This document shows positions 1 to 11,148 of a stretch of 37,368 nt of DNA, piece by piece. A program made the translations under genes and the position numbers. Each line of letters opens with the position of its first letter. Position 1 is the first letter of the stretch. The notes below the pieces were generated by a model. The model saw only the letters and a program-made list of their open reading frames with translations, did not search any database and was not told where the DNA came from. Source of the stretch: Micromonospora sicca (GTDB lineage: Bacteria; Actinomycetota; Actinomycetes; Mycobacteriales; Micromonosporaceae); contig NZ_QGKS01000396.1 of the NCBI RefSeq assembly GCF_003172935.1, positions 1 through 37,368 of the forward strand, in the 5' to 3' direction.

Positions 1-115
1 GTGTACCGGGGTGGCCTGACGCTCGCGCCCGTCGGCCGAGGGTCGCCAGGCCCGTGCCGAGCAGGGCCAGGCCGAGCAGTCCGACGGGCGCGAGCGTCAG
101 GCCACCCCGGTACAC
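1..115. repeat. 35-bp perfect inverted repeat at window edge
   Basis: Bases 1-35 are the exact reverse complement of bases 81-115, with a 45-base loop (36-80). One arm is the coding sequence of the membrane-protein gene, so the other arm is an inverted copy of coding DNA placed exactly at the sequence end. This is the usual look of a fold-back chimera at a contig end, although a real hairpin cannot be excluded. Confidence 0.9.
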
Positions 116-191
116 GCTCACCACCGCGATCACCAGTGCGAGGCTGCCGAGGAGGGTCACCCCGGCCCCGAGAACCAGCCGCGTCGTCATG
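1..191 (-). CDS. Membrane protein, 3' part cut off by window edge
   Basis: This partial gene starts at ATG 191 and runs leftward off the window. It shows a short basic N-terminus (MTTR), a hydrophobic stretch (LVLGAGVTLLGSLALVIAVV) and a second one (GLLGLALLGTGLA), so it looks like a small protein with at least two membrane segments. It is divergent from aceE and shares a 185-base intergenic region with it. I do not recognise the family. Bases 1-35 are the exact reverse complement of bases 81-115, which lie inside this same gene. The last dozen codons before the edge may therefore be an assembly fold-back and not true coding sequence. Confidence 0.5.
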
Positions 192-376
192 GCCGCACGG
201 TAGGACGTCGGGGCAAGCCTCGGGCCGCCGGCGTGGCGCACTCGAGGATCGCGCAAAGTTACCGACGGGTACCTGTGTTCAGCGTCGCGTCTGGGGGAGG
301 GAGACGTGACGACCGGCGCCACCAGGGGGCAGGATGGCGCTAGAGACCTATCCCACACACAACCGAGGGAACGCCT

Positions 377-3121
<2,745 letters not shown>

Positions 3122-3135
3122 GTCGTACGCGAGAG

Positions 3136-3163
3136 GGGCCCGGCGCGATCCCGCGCCGGGCCC
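3136..3163 (+). terminator. Hairpin terminator after aceE
   Basis: A perfect 12-bp stem (3136-3147 with 3152-3163) with a four-base loop starts 14 bases after the aceE stop. It is followed by TTCGT and no real T-tract, typical of high-GC actinomycete terminators. Confidence 0.75.
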
Positions 3164-3265
3164 TTCGTCATGTCGCCGGCCCTCGGAATGCGGCAGGTCG
3201 GGCCTTCCTGGGCGGGGACGCCACGACGTACCGCAACCCGGGCAGGGTGTCGGCGGCGGAGTCGA

Positions 3266-3304
3266 CGATGGTCCGGCGTCCCTGGCGGGGACGCCGGACC
3301 ATCG
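3266..3304 (-). terminator. 17-bp hairpin terminator at the end of the SRPBCC gene
   Basis: Arms 3266-3282 and 3288-3304 pair perfectly over 17 bp with a five-base loop. It lies 29 bases past the stop of the minus-strand SRPBCC gene and between two convergent genes, so it can stop transcripts from either side. Confidence 0.75.
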
Positions 3305-3333
3305 CCATCGCGGGCGGTGCCGGGACGGGCCCG

Positions 3334-3780
3334 TCAGCCGACGGCGGCCAGGTCGGTCAGTCGGGCCAGCGAGTCCTCCAGGTCGGCGCCGACCCGACGC
3401 AGGCCGAGCCGGAGCAGGGCGGCCTTCACCGGCCCGGCGGGCCACCGTACGACGATGAGCCGCACGATCGTCCCGCCCTCCTCCTCGTCCGGGGTCAGCT
3501 GTACGTAGATCTCGGTGCGCGCCTCGGCCCGGGCGCCCGCGCCCTTGGCCCGCTCGCGCCACCCGATCAGGGTCGGCTCCTGGTAGGCGATCACCTCGGC
3601 CTCGTGCGCCGCGCCGCGCCCGGCCTGGACCAGCTGTCGCCGGCCGAAGCCCTCCCCCGAGAGGACCTCCGCCGCGCGAACCCCCGCCAGCCAGGCCGGC
3701 AACTGCTCGGCCCGCTGCACGACGTCCCAGACCGCTTCCACCGGCGCCATCACGTGCGCACTGCGTTCCACGAGGATCAT
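3334..3780 (-). CDS. SRPBCC (polyketide cyclase/START-like) family protein
   Basis: This 148-residue protein has the layout of a small SRPBCC domain. An N-terminal strand (ILVERSAHVMAPVEAVWDVV) leads into the first helices, and it has the WLAGVRAAEVL turn, a central set of beta strands (EAEVIAYQEPTLIGWRE, GGTIVRLIVVRW) and a long C-terminal helix ending SLARLTDLA. Such domains enclose a hydrophobic pocket for lipids, polyketides or similar small molecules; the ligand cannot be read here. The ATG at 3780 is preceded by GGGGGAAAG, a fair ribosome site. It is transcribed toward aceE and diverges from the beta-glucosidase gene. A second member of this superfamily lies at 33.5 kb. Confidence 0.8.
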   Translation of the reverse strand: MILVERSAHVMAPVEAVWDVVQRAEQLPAWLAGVRAAEVLSGEGFGRRQLVQAGRGAAHEAEVIAYQEPTLIGWRERAKGAGARAEARTEIYVQLTPDEEEGGTIVRLIVVRWPAGPVKAALLRLGLRRVGADLEDSLARLTDLAAVG

Positions 3781-3929
3781 TTCTGTCTTTCCCCCACTAA
3801 GGACACATCCGCGATATTCCGACTGTATGCGGTAATTCGGACTTAAACGGACGGGTTCGGAAAAGACACGCCGAAAACCCTTGCGCCGCCAGCGCTCCCC
3901 GGCCTATGGCGCATCAGCGGCTCGCGCCC

Positions 3930-3935
3930 TAGAGT
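3930..3935 (+). promoter_or_regulatory. Candidate -10 element for the bglA operon
   Basis: TAGAGT fits the actinobacterial -10 pattern TANNNT and lies 31 bases before the ATG of the beta-glucosidase. That leaves room for a short leader with the GGAGGG ribosome site at 3957-3962. No clear -35 was seen. Confidence 0.35.
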
Positions 3936-3966
3936 CCCGAGCACGCTTCGCGTTTCTGGAGGGCGA

Positions 3967-5298
3967 ATGACGACCGCGCCGATGCCGGAGTTCCCCGCCG
4001 GGTTCCGCTGGGGGGTGTCCACCTCCGCCTACCAGATCGAGGGCGCGGTCGGTGCCGACGGCCGTGGACCATCCATCTGGGACACCTTCGCCCACTCCCC
4101 CGGACGGATCGCCGACGGCAGCACCGGCGACGTGGCCTGCGACCACTACCACCGGTACCGCGAGGACGTCGGGCTGCTGGCCGGGCTCGGGGTGTCCGCG
4201 TACCGGTTCTCGATCGCCTGGCCCCGGGTGCAGCCCACCGGGGCCGGCGCGGCCACGCCCGCCGGGCTGGACTTCTACGAACGGCTGGTGGACGAACTGC
4301 TCGGCCACGGGGTCGATCCGGTCGCCACCCTCTTCCACTGGGACCTGCCGCAGGCCCTGGAGGACGCCGGCGGCTGGCTCAACCGGGACACCGCCGCCCG
4401 CTTCGCCGAGTACGCCGACCTGGTCGCCGCCCGCCTCGGCGACCGGGTGAAGCTCTGGATCACCCTCAACGAGCCGTTCATCCACATGAGCCTCGGACAC
4501 GGCATGGGCGTGCACGCCCCGGGCCGGATGCTGCTCTTCGACGCCTTCCCGGTGGCCCACCACCAACTGCTCGGGCACGGCCTCGCGGTGTCGGCGCTGC
4601 GGGCGCGCAGCGGCAGCCCGGTGGCGATCGCGAACAACTACTCGCCGGTACGGGTGGCCGGCGACACCGACGCCGACCGGGCCGCCGGGGCGGCGTACGA
4701 CGCGCTGCACAACCGGCTCTTCACCGACCCGCTGCTCGGTCTCGGCTACCCGGACGGGCCGGGCTTCGACGAGGGCGTGGTCCGCGCCGGGGACCTCGAC
4801 GTGATCGCCGCCCCGCTCGACGTGCTCGGGGTGAACTACTACAACCCGACCGGGATCCGGGCGGCCGAGCCGGACTCGCCCCTGCCGTTCGAGATCGTCC
4901 CGCTGGAGGGGTACCCGCGGACCGCCTTCGACTGGCCGGTGGCCCCCGACGGGCTGCGCGACCTGCTCGTCGACCTGCGGGACCGGTACGGGGCCGCGCT
5001 GCCGCCGATGCAGGTCACCGAGAGCGGCTGCGCGTACGACGACGTGCCGGACGCCGACGGCCGGGTCGACGACCCCGACCGGATCGCGTACCTGGACGGG
5101 CACCTGCACGCCGTGCGGGCCGCCATCGACGAGGGCGTCGACGTGACCGGGTACTTCGTCTGGTCGCTGCTGGACAACTGGGAGTGGGCCGAGGGCTTCA
5201 CCAAGCGGTTCGGCCTGGTGCACGTCGACTACGCCACCCAGCGGCGTACCCCGAAGTCCTCGTATGCCTGGTTGCGCGACCGGGTGATCAAGCCGTGA
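3967..5298 (+). CDS. GH1 family beta-glucosidase
   Basis: This 443-residue cytosolic enzyme matches glycoside hydrolase family 1 from end to end. It hydrolyses beta-glucosides such as cellobiose with retention of configuration. The N-terminal signature FRWGVSTSAYQIEGA (residues 13-27) is present, the acid/base glutamate is E169 in TLNEP, and the nucleophile is E352 in QVTESG. The C-terminal WSLLDNWEWAEGFTKRFGL substrate-binding segment is also there. There is no signal peptide, so the sugar must be taken up first. The gene overlaps the following MFS transporter by four bases (GTGA), which points to translational coupling and a shared uptake-and-cleavage job. The start ATG 3967 has GGAGGG five bases upstream. 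No LacI-type regulator sits beside it. Confidence 0.95.
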   Translation: MTTAPMPEFPAGFRWGVSTSAYQIEGAVGADGRGPSIWDTFAHSPGRIADGSTGDVACDHYHRYREDVGLLAGLGVSAYRFSIAWPRVQPTGAGAATPAGLDFYERLVDELLGHGVDPVATLFHWDLPQALEDAGGWLNRDTAARFAEYADLVAARLGDRVKLWITLNEPFIHMSLGHGMGVHAPGRMLLFDAFPVAHHQLLGHGLAVSALRARSGSPVAIANNYSPVRVAGDTDADRAAGAAYDALHNRLFTDPLLGLGYPDGPGFDEGVVRAGDLDVIAAPLDVLGVNYYNPTGIRAAEPDSPLPFEIVPLEGYPRTAFDWPVAPDGLRDLLVDLRDRYGAALPPMQVTESGCAYDDVPDADGRVDDPDRIAYLDGHLHAVRAAIDEGVDVTGYFVWSLLDNWEWAEGFTKRFGLVHVDYATQRRTPKSSYAWLRDRVIKP

Positions 5299-6572
5299 CC
5301 ACGGTGAACCCGACGCCGACCTCGCTGCCGGCGGCGCTCGCCGAACCCACCGTGCCGGTCCGGCGGAGCTGGATCGCGCTGATCTTCGCGGCCAACCTGG
5401 GCGTCTGGATGGCCTTCTTCACCCCCATCCAGGTGCTGCTGCCGCAGCAGGTCGAGCGGATCGCGCCGGGCGACAAGGAGGCCATGCTGGCGGTCGTCAC
5501 CGGGCTGGGCGCGCTCGCGGCGGTGCTGGCCAACCCGCTCGCCGGGGCGCTGTCCGACCGCACGGTGATCCGGGTGGCCGGCCGGCACCTCGGCCGGCGG
5601 CACGTCTGGACCGCCTCCGGCGCCGTGCTCGGCGCGCTCGCGCTGGTGCTGCTGGCCCGCCAGGACACCATCGCCGGGGTGGCGCTCGGCTGGGTCGCCG
5701 CGCAGGTCTGCTTCAACGCGATGCTGGCCAGCCTGACCGCCGCCATCCCGGACCGGGTGCCGGTCGCCCAGCGCGGGGGCGTCTCCGGCTGGGTGGGCAT
5801 CCCGCAGGCGCTCGGCCTGGTGGTCGGGGCGGTGCTGGTCACCGCGCTGATCACCGGCAACGCCGCCGGGTACGCCGCCATCGCGGTGGCGATGCTGCTG
5901 CTGTCGCTGCCGTTCGCGCTGCTCACCGCCGACGACCCGCTGCCCCGGGAGCACCGGTCGGCGCTGCGGCTGCGCGGGCTGCTCGCCTCGATGTGGATCA
6001 GCCCGCGCCGGCACCCCGACTTCGCCTGGGCCTGGTTCACCCGGTTCCTGGTCCAGACCGGCAACGCGCTGGGCACCCTCTACCTGCTCTACTTCCTCAC
6101 CGACGGGGTGCGGGTGGCCGACCCCGAGGGCGGCCTGCTGGTGCTGATCCTGCTCTACACCCTCGGCATGATGCTCACCGCCGTGGTCGCCGGCCGGCTG
6201 TCGGACCGCTCCGGCCGGCGCAAGGTCTTCGTGATCACCTCCGGTGTGATCATGGCGGTGGCGGCGCTGCTGCTCGCCGTGGCGCCGGTCTGGCCGATGG
6301 CGGTGGCCGCCGCGCTGCTGCTCGGCGCCGGCTACGGCGTCTACCTGGCGGTGGACGCGGCGCTGATCACCCAGGTGCTGCCGGCGGCCACCGACCGGGC
6401 CAAGGACCTCGGCGTGATCAACATCGCGAACTCGGCGCCGCAGGTGCTCGGGCCGGCCCTCTCCGCCCCGATCGTGGTGCACCTGGGCGGATACCCCACG
6501 CTGTACGCGGTCACCGCGGTGGTCACTCTGCTCGGCAGCGCACTGGTGCTCAAGATCCGTTCGGTGCCCTGA
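5295..6572 (+). CDS. MFS transporter, probable beta-glucoside uptake
   Basis: The 425-residue product has about twelve hydrophobic segments, starting with [21 protein letters not shown]. It has the loop 2-3 signature GALSDRT...[10 protein letters not shown] and a second copy, [13 protein letters not shown], in the second half, both typical of the major facilitator superfamily. Its start GTG 5295 overlaps the stop of the beta-glucosidase gene by GTGA, so the two are almost certainly co-translated. An oligosaccharide or beta-glucoside substrate is inferred from that coupling only; the direction of transport cannot be read. Starting further upstream would run through the GH1 gene in another frame, so the overlapping GTG is preferred. 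Confidence 0.88.
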   Translation: MTTVNPTPTSLPAALAEPTVPVRRSWIALIFAANLGVWMAFFTPIQVLLPQQVERIAPGDKEAMLAVVTGLGALAAVLANPLAGALSDRTVIRVAGRHLGRRHVWTASGAVLGALALVLLARQDTIAGVALGWVAAQVCFNAMLASLTAAIPDRVPVAQRGGVSGWVGIPQALGLVVGAVLVTALITGNAAGYAAIAVAMLLLSLPFALLTADDPLPREHRSALRLRGLLASMWISPRRHPDFAWAWFTRFLVQTGNALGTLYLLYFLTDGVRVADPEGGLLVLILLYTLGMMLTAVVAGRLSDRSGRRKVFVITSGVIMAVAALLLAVAPVWPMAVAAALLLGAGYGVYLAVDAALITQVLPAATDRAKDLGVINIANSAPQVLGPALSAPIVVHLGGYPTLYAVTAVVTLLGSALVLKIRSVP

Positions 6573-6608
6573 CCCGGCCCCCTGGCGGAAAGCGGTCGCG
6601 GCCGGCCG

Positions 6609-6614
6609 TAGGCT
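6609..6614 (+). promoter_or_regulatory. -10 element giving a possibly leaderless gltX mRNA
   Basis: TAGGCT fits TANNNT and ends exactly seven bases before the GTG start of gltX. A transcript from it would begin at or next to the start codon. The GGGGGA between them is too close to act as a normal ribosome site. Leaderless mRNAs of this layout are common in actinobacteria. Confidence 0.45.
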
Positions 6615-6621
6615 GGGGGAC

Positions 6622-8031
6622 GTGACGGTACGTGTACGCTTCGCCCCTTCCCCGACCGGTATGTTCCACGTCGGCGGCGCCCGCTCGGCCCTGCAGAACT
6701 GGATCTACGCCAAGCAGCAGGGCGGGGTGTTCGTGCTCCGCATCGAGGACACCGACGCGGCCCGTAACAAGCCCGAGTGGACCGAGGGCATCCTGTCTGC
6801 GCTGGACTGGATCGGCATCGAGCGGGGCAGCTACGAGGGCCCCTACTTCCAGTCGTCGTACGCCGGCGAGCACCGCGCCGCCGCCCAGCGGCTCTTCGAC
6901 GCCGGCCGGGCGTACTACTGCGACTGCACCCGCGAGGACGTGCAGGCCCGCACCGGCTCCCAGTACCAGGGCTACGACGGCTTCCACCGCGACAAGGGGC
7001 TCGGCCCGGGCGAGGGGCGGGCGCTGCGCTTCCGGACGCCCGACGAGGGCGAGACCGTGGTGGTCGACCTGATCCGCGGCGAGCCGACCTTCGAGAACAA
7101 GAACATCGAGGACTTCGTCATCGCCCGGGCCGACGGCTCCGCGGTCTTCCTGCTGGCCAACGTGGTCGACGACATGACCATGGGGATCACCCACGTGATC
7201 CGGGCCGAGGAGCACCTGCCCAACACGCCGAAGCAGCAGCTGCTCTGGGACGCCCTCGGGGTCAAGCCGCCCATCTGGGCGCACGTGCCCGTGGTGGTCA
7301 ACGAGAAGCGGCAGAAGCTGTCCAAGCGGCGCGACAAGGTCGCCCTGGAGGCGTACCGGGACGAGGGCTACCTCGCCGGCGCGATGCGCAACTACCTGAT
7401 GCTGCTCGGCTGGGCGCCGTCGGGCGACCGGGAGATCGTGCCGTGGTCGGTGATCGAGGACGAGTTCCGGCTGGAGGAGGTGAACCCCTCCCCCGCGTTC
7501 TTCGACGAGAAGAAGCTGCGCGCCTTCAACGGCGACTACATCCGGGCGCTGCCGGTGGAGGAGTTCATCGCCGCCTGCCAGCCGTGGCTGACTGGCACCG
7601 GCACCATCGCCCCGCCGCCGTGGCAGCCGGAGGAGTTCGACCCGGCCGCGTTCGCCGCGGTGGCGCCGCTGGCCCAGACCCGGATCGCGGTGCTCAGCGA
7701 GATCGTGCCGAACGTCGACTTCCTCTTCCTGGCCGACCCGCTGATCGACGAGGCGGCCTGGGCGAAGGCGATGAAGGAGGGCGCGGCCGACCTGCTGGAC
7801 GCCGCGATCGCCGCCTTCGACGCGCTGGAGCCCTGGGACGCGGAGTCGCTAAAGTCCACCCTGGAGGCGGTCGGCGTGGAGCGCGGCCTGAAGCTGGGCA
7901 AGGCGCAGGCGCCGGTCCGGGTCGCGGTCACCGGCCGCACCGTGGGGCTGCCGCTCTTCGAGTCCCTGGAGGTGCTCGGTCGCGAGCGCGCCCTGACCCG
8001 GCTGCGCGCCGCCCGGGTCCGCCTGGTCTGA
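6622..8031 (+). CDS. gltX: Glutamyl-tRNA synthetase
   Basis: This 469-residue class I aminoacyl-tRNA synthetase charges tRNA-Glu. Actinomycetes usually lack a glutaminyl-tRNA synthetase, so it is also likely to mischarge tRNA-Gln for later amidation. The HIGH-like motif appears as HVGG (residues 16-19, in [19 protein letters not shown]) and the KMSKS-like motif as KLSKR (232-236). The LRIEDTD segment after the first motif is typical of GluRS. The length is close to the usual 470-490 residues. The start is the GTG at 6622, set by a TANNNT box seven bases upstream. No tRNA gene follows; a 15-bp hairpin closes the unit. Confidence 0.96.
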   Translation: MTVRVRFAPSPTGMFHVGGARSALQNWIYAKQQGGVFVLRIEDTDAARNKPEWTEGILSALDWIGIERGSYEGPYFQSSYAGEHRAAAQRLFDAGRAYYCDCTREDVQARTGSQYQGYDGFHRDKGLGPGEGRALRFRTPDEGETVVVDLIRGEPTFENKNIEDFVIARADGSAVFLLANVVDDMTMGITHVIRAEEHLPNTPKQQLLWDALGVKPPIWAHVPVVVNEKRQKLSKRRDKVALEAYRDEGYLAGAMRNYLMLLGWAPSGDREIVPWSVIEDEFRLEEVNPSPAFFDEKKLRAFNGDYIRALPVEEFIAACQPWLTGTGTIAPPPWQPEEFDPAAFAAVAPLAQTRIAVLSEIVPNVDFLFLADPLIDEAAWAKAMKEGAADLLDAAIAAFDALEPWDAESLKSTLEAVGVERGLKLGKAQAPVRVAVTGRTVGLPLFESLEVLGRERALTRLRAARVRLV

Positions 8032-8041
8032 CGTCCCGTCG

Positions 8042-8075
8042 CGCAGGGCCCGCCGGTCATCCGGCGGGCCCTGCG
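8042..8075 (+). terminator. Hairpin terminator between gltX and copC-like gene
   Basis: Arms 8042-8056 and 8061-8075 pair over 15 bp with a four-base loop TCAT. It sits 10 bases after the gltX stop and just past the stop of the convergent CopC-like gene, so it probably serves both. Confidence 0.8.
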
Positions 8076-8093
8076 TCGTACGCGCGGCGGCGG

Positions 8094-8723
8094 TCAGCGG
8101 CGCGTCGTGCGGCGGCGGAGCAGGAGGCCGCCGCCGAGCAGGAGGAGCACCACGACGGCGGCGAGCAGCCAGAACCAGCCCGCGCCCCGCTCCTCGGAGC
8201 TCTCTCCGGTCGGCGCCGGGCTCACCGGGGAACCGCTCGCCGGGGCGGTCGGCGAGGTGGTCGGCCCCGTCGCCCCGGCGCCGGCCGACGGGGCGGCGGA
8301 CGGCGGCGCGGTGGCCGACGGCGGCGCGGCCGGCGTGCCGGTGGTGAGGGAGAACCGGATCTCGCCCGTCACCGGATGTCCGTCAACCGACCCGACCCGG
8401 TAGTCGACGATGTAGAGGCCGGCCGCCCCCGCCTTGAACGGCACGCTCACCCGGTTGCCGCTGAACGTCGGCACGCCGCCCGTCGCCGGCACGTTGCCCG
8501 GCCCGGTGACTGTGATCTTCGTCGTACCGGGGGCCGGGGTGGCGAGGAACCGGAGCTCGATCCGCTTCGGCGCGGCCGCCAGCCGCGCCCCGTTCCGCGG
8601 GTCGCTGCCGGTCAACGAGTTGTGCGCGGCCGCCGGGGTGGCCGGCAACGCCACCGACACACCGACCGCCACGCCGAGAACCGCTAGCCGGGTACGCGCC
8701 ACGCGTGCCACGCTGCCCCCCAT
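8094..8723 (-). CDS. CopC-domain copper-binding protein, membrane anchored
   Basis: This is a 209-residue secreted protein. Residues 1-33 are a signal peptide ending in PATPAAA, so the mature protein would begin AHNSLTGSDP with H34 near its N-terminus. The CopC domain (about 34-127) ends with the family motif YRVGSVDGHPVTGEIRF, giving a second His, H116. In CopC-type proteins the N-terminal His and a later His/Asp bind copper outside the membrane. Next comes a Pro/Ala/Ser/Thr-rich linker (about 130-178), then one membrane helix (184-202) and RRRTTRR. ATG 8723 is chosen because GGAGGGG lies just upstream and the signal peptide starts there; the frame stays open for about 110 further codons without sense. 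No copD gene adjoins. Confidence 0.88.
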   Translation of the reverse strand: MGGSVARVARTRLAVLGVAVGVSVALPATPAAAHNSLTGSDPRNGARLAAAPKRIELRFLATPAPGTTKITVTGPGNVPATGGVPTFSGNRVSVPFKAGAAGLYIVDYRVGSVDGHPVTGEIRFSLTTGTPAAPPSATAPPSAAPSAGAGATGPTTSPTAPASGSPVSPAPTGESSEERGAGWFWLLAAVVVLLLLGGGLLLRRRTTRR

Positions 8724-8769
8724 GAACCCCTCCGCAAAGGTACGATCCGCCCGCTGATCAACGGCTACT

Positions 8770-8899
8770 CGTTGGTCGGTCCCAGATCGCAGATAGTTCC
8801 AATTACTCTTCCAGCAGCTGCAACCGAGCGACGTTCTGCGGAGTCTTTGAGGTGGGGACCCGGTCTGTGGGCATGACCACCATCGTCGGCCGACCAACG
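8770..8899. repeat. Paired 10-bp inverted sites between two divergent secreted-protein genes
   Basis: CGTTGGTCGG at 8770-8779 recurs inverted as CCGACCAACG at 8890-8899, about 110 bases apart, in the intergenic space between the CopC-like gene and the next gene. It may be a pair of operator half-sites or chance. Confidence 0.3.
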
Positions 8900-8947
8900 T
8901 GTCACCTGCAGCGGAAGCCACCCATCGAACGGGGCGAGGAGGCGGCG

Positions 8948-9601
8948 ATGGTCCGGAAGGTGAGGCGGCTGCTGGCCGCGGTGACCGGCGCGCTGATAGT
9001 GGCGGCCTGCTCGCTGGCCCTCGCCGGCACGGCCCAGGCGGCGGGGGCCAAGCCGCCACCCGCCGGAGTGGACATCACCGGCGACCGGCTCGGCCAGCCG
9101 CTGCGGCTGCGCGCCGACACCCGACCCACCGAGGTCGTCGCCGTCATCGACCAGGTGAGCTGGCTCGGCCGTACCGGCCAGCAGCGCGGGCCGGAGGCGA
9201 AGAACCTCGGTCCTAAGTACACGCTCGTGGTCCTCGCCGGGGACGTGCCCAAGCAGACGTACGACCTCTACCCGCTGGCCGAGGGCGGCCCCCGGGTCTA
9301 CCGGCCGGCCAAGCAGCCCGACCGGAGCAAGACCCGGGCCGGCTGGTTCTTCGGCCGGCTCAACATGTCGGAGACGCTGCGCACCGTCGGCGTGCCGCTG
9401 GAGCGGCAGTTCGACACGGTCAGCGGCGGCGTGGGCGGCGGCGAGCGGGTCATCCCGGAGGAGGCGCTGAACCCCGTGCAGGACATCGACGACGCGATGG
9501 GCCAGCTCCAGCGGCTGTTGCTGCTCAACGTCGGCGTGGTGCTGGTCATCACCACCGGCCTCGCCGGCATCTCGCTGCTGATCCGGCGCCGCACCCGCTG
9601 A
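8948..9601 (+). CDS. Secreted, membrane-anchored protein of unknown function
   Basis: I do not recognise this 217-residue protein. It has a basic N-terminus (MVRKVRR), a hydrophobic signal segment (about 8-35) ending in LAGTAQAAGA, an extracytoplasmic domain of about 150 residues, and one C-terminal membrane helix (about 190-212) followed by RRRTR. The export signal also contains VAAC, which could act as a lipobox and make it a lipoprotein instead. The start ATG 8948 is fixed by a perfect AGGAGG at 8937-8942; an upstream in-frame start at 8852 lacks such a site and would bury the signal peptide. It is divergent from the CopC-domain gene, with which it shares the signal-domain-helix plan. Confidence 0.8.
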   Translation: MVRKVRRLLAAVTGALIVAACSLALAGTAQAAGAKPPPAGVDITGDRLGQPLRLRADTRPTEVVAVIDQVSWLGRTGQQRGPEAKNLGPKYTLVVLAGDVPKQTYDLYPLAEGGPRVYRPAKQPDRSKTRAGWFFGRLNMSETLRTVGVPLERQFDTVSGGVGGGERVIPEEALNPVQDIDDAMGQLQRLLLLNVGVVLVITTGLAGISLLIRRRTR

Positions 9602-9609
9602 GCGGATCA

Positions 9610-9626
9610 CCGCCGGCGCCCGGCGG
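9610..9626. terminator. Small hairpin between convergent genes
   Basis: CCGCCGG (9610-9616) pairs with CCGGCGG (9620-9626) across a three-base loop, within the 36 bases between two convergent stops. It is short but well placed as a two-way terminator. Confidence 0.5.
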
Positions 9627-9637
9627 GCGGCCCCGGC

Positions 9638-10564
9638 TCAGACCTCCAGCACCACCTTGCCCCGGACGTGCCCCGCCTCGACCAGCCGCTGCGCCTCGGC
9701 AGCCTCGGCGAGCGGGAACGTCCGGGCCACGTGCACGGCGAGCCGGCCGGCGTCGACCAGCCCGGCCAGCACGCTCAGGTCCGAGGTGGACGGCTTGACG
9801 AAGAGGTAGCTGCCGCCGAGGCGGGTCACGTGCTCCGGGTCGGCGGTGGAGATCAGCCGGGCGGGCCGGTTCAGCAGCTCGGCGGAGACGTCCAGCGCCT
9901 CCCCGCCGAAGAGGTCCAGCGCCACGTCCACCCCGTCGGGCGCGACGGCACGGACCCGGTCCAGCAACCCGTCGCCGTACGCCACCGGCTCGGCGCCCAG
10001 CGACCGGACGAAGTCGTGGTTGGCCTCGCCCGCGGTGCCGATCACCCTGTCGGCGCCCAGCGCCCGGGCCAGCTGCACGGCCAGATGCCCCACCCCGCCC
10101 GACGCGCCGTGCACCAGCACGGTGTCCCCGGCGCCGGTCCGGGCCAGCTGCAACGCCTGGTACGCGGTCAACCCGGCCAGCGGCAGCCCACCCGCCTCGG
10201 CCCAGGACGCCCGCACCGGTTTGTCGGCCAGCGTCCGTTCCGGGGCGGGCACCAGTTCGGCGTACGTGCCGTACTGGACGTCGTCGCGCCGGACGTACCC
10301 GACGACCTCGTCCCCGACGGCGAAGCCGGCCACCGCCGGGCCGACGGCGGCCACCACGCCGGCCGCGTCCCAGCCGGGCACCAGCGGGAAGTGCATCGGC
10401 ATGGCGCCGGCCAGGTGGCCCTCGCGGACCTTCCAGTCGACCGGGTTGACCCCGGCGGCCCGCACCCGCACCAACACGGTGTCCGGGCCGACCGGCGGCT
10501 CCGGCAGATCCCGCAGGGCGAGCTGGTCGGCGGAGCCGTGCGCATCGATCGCGATCGCCTTCAC
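9638..10564 (-). CDS. NADP-dependent quinone-type oxidoreductase (MDR superfamily)
   Basis: This 308-residue protein belongs to the zinc-free medium-chain dehydrogenase/reductase group (quinone reductase-like). The N-terminal GroES-like half shows RVRAAGVNPVDWKVREGH and PGWDAAGVVAAVGPAVAGF. The Rossmann half has the nucleotide motif VHGASGGVGHLAVQLA, and the C-terminus LVEAGHVRGKVVLEV is typical. Such enzymes reduce quinones or enones with NADPH; the substrate here is unknown. Two in-frame GTG starts are possible: 10564 (first residues MKAIAID, the usual family start) and 10573, three codons earlier. Neither has a good ribosome site. It faces the secreted-protein gene and lies downstream of the small gene at 10605-10943. 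Confidence 0.88.
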   Translation of the reverse strand: MKAIAIDAHGSADQLALRDLPEPPVGPDTVLVRVRAAGVNPVDWKVREGHLAGAMPMHFPLVPGWDAAGVVAAVGPAVAGFAVGDEVVGYVRRDDVQYGTYAELVPAPERTLADKPVRASWAEAGGLPLAGLTAYQALQLARTGAGDTVLVHGASGGVGHLAVQLARALGADRVIGTAGEANHDFVRSLGAEPVAYGDGLLDRVRAVAPDGVDVALDLFGGEALDVSAELLNRPARLISTADPEHVTRLGGSYLFVKPSTSDLSVLAGLVDAGRLAVHVARTFPLAEAAEAQRLVEAGHVRGKVVLEV

Positions 10565-10604
10565 CCTGCTCACGCTACTAAACCGCAGCGGGACGGCCGC
10601 GGGG

Positions 10605-10943
10605 TCAGCACCAACGGTGCGGCGGCCGTTCCCGGCGGAGCGTCCGGTTGCGGGGCCGGACGGCGCCGTGCCGGTGCGCCCCGGCCCAGCCGGCCAGGTC
10701 GCTGCGGCAGCCCTGGGCGGGCGCCGGCTCGGGCGGGTCCAGCTCGTCCGGCTCGGGCCCGCGCTGGCGGGGAGCGGGCGGGTCGTCGTCGACGCGGTCG
10801 GTCCCGCGCCCGGCGGTCGGCTCCCCCTGGTGCGGCACGCCGCTGAGCCGGCGGGGATGCTTGGCGGACGGCACCTGCTCGTGGTGGCCCGGCCGGCAGG
10901 GCTCGCCCTGGGCGCAGCCGTGCTCGGCCTCCCCGTGCCCCAT
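10605..10943 (-). CDS. Small hydrophilic protein, unknown
   Basis: This 112-residue reading frame starts at ATG 10943, which has GAGGAG about seven bases upstream, and ends 40 bases before the oxidoreductase start. It is rich in Gly, Pro, Arg, His and Glu. The N-terminus MGHGEAEHGCAQGEPCRPGH holds two Cys and several His that could bind a metal; another Cys lies at the very C-terminus. No domain is recognised and the composition is low in hydrophobic residues, so it is probably largely disordered. The evidence for a real gene is the ribosome site and position only. The opposite strand is also open here, so a spurious call is possible. Confidence 0.45.
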   Translation of the reverse strand: MGHGEAEHGCAQGEPCRPGHHEQVPSAKHPRRLSGVPHQGEPTAGRGTDRVDDDPPAPRQRGPEPDELDPPEPAPAQGCRSDLAGWAGAHRHGAVRPRNRTLRRERPPHRWC

Positions 10944-11148
10944 CCCGGTCTCCTCACGTTCGCCATCGCCCGTCGGGCAGGTCGCCCCGACGCGCCCTGA
11001 CACCGTACTGGCCGGGGCGGACGACGTGTGCGCCGCGTACCGGATCGGCGGACGGCGGAGATCATCAGGTCGGCCCGGGCCGCCGGACGGCCCGGCGGAC
11101 GGGCCCCTCGGTGTGGAGTCCCTGCTCAGGGCGTGTCAGGCTGAAGCG

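Noticed and set aside
3904..5223. 439-codon minus-strand frame opposite the beta-glucosidase
   Set aside because: It is a shadow of a full-length GH1 gene with all active-site residues on the plus strand.
8032..8093. Possible tRNA gene after gltX
   Set aside because: The structure there is a single 15-bp hairpin with no cloverleaf arms; it is a terminator.
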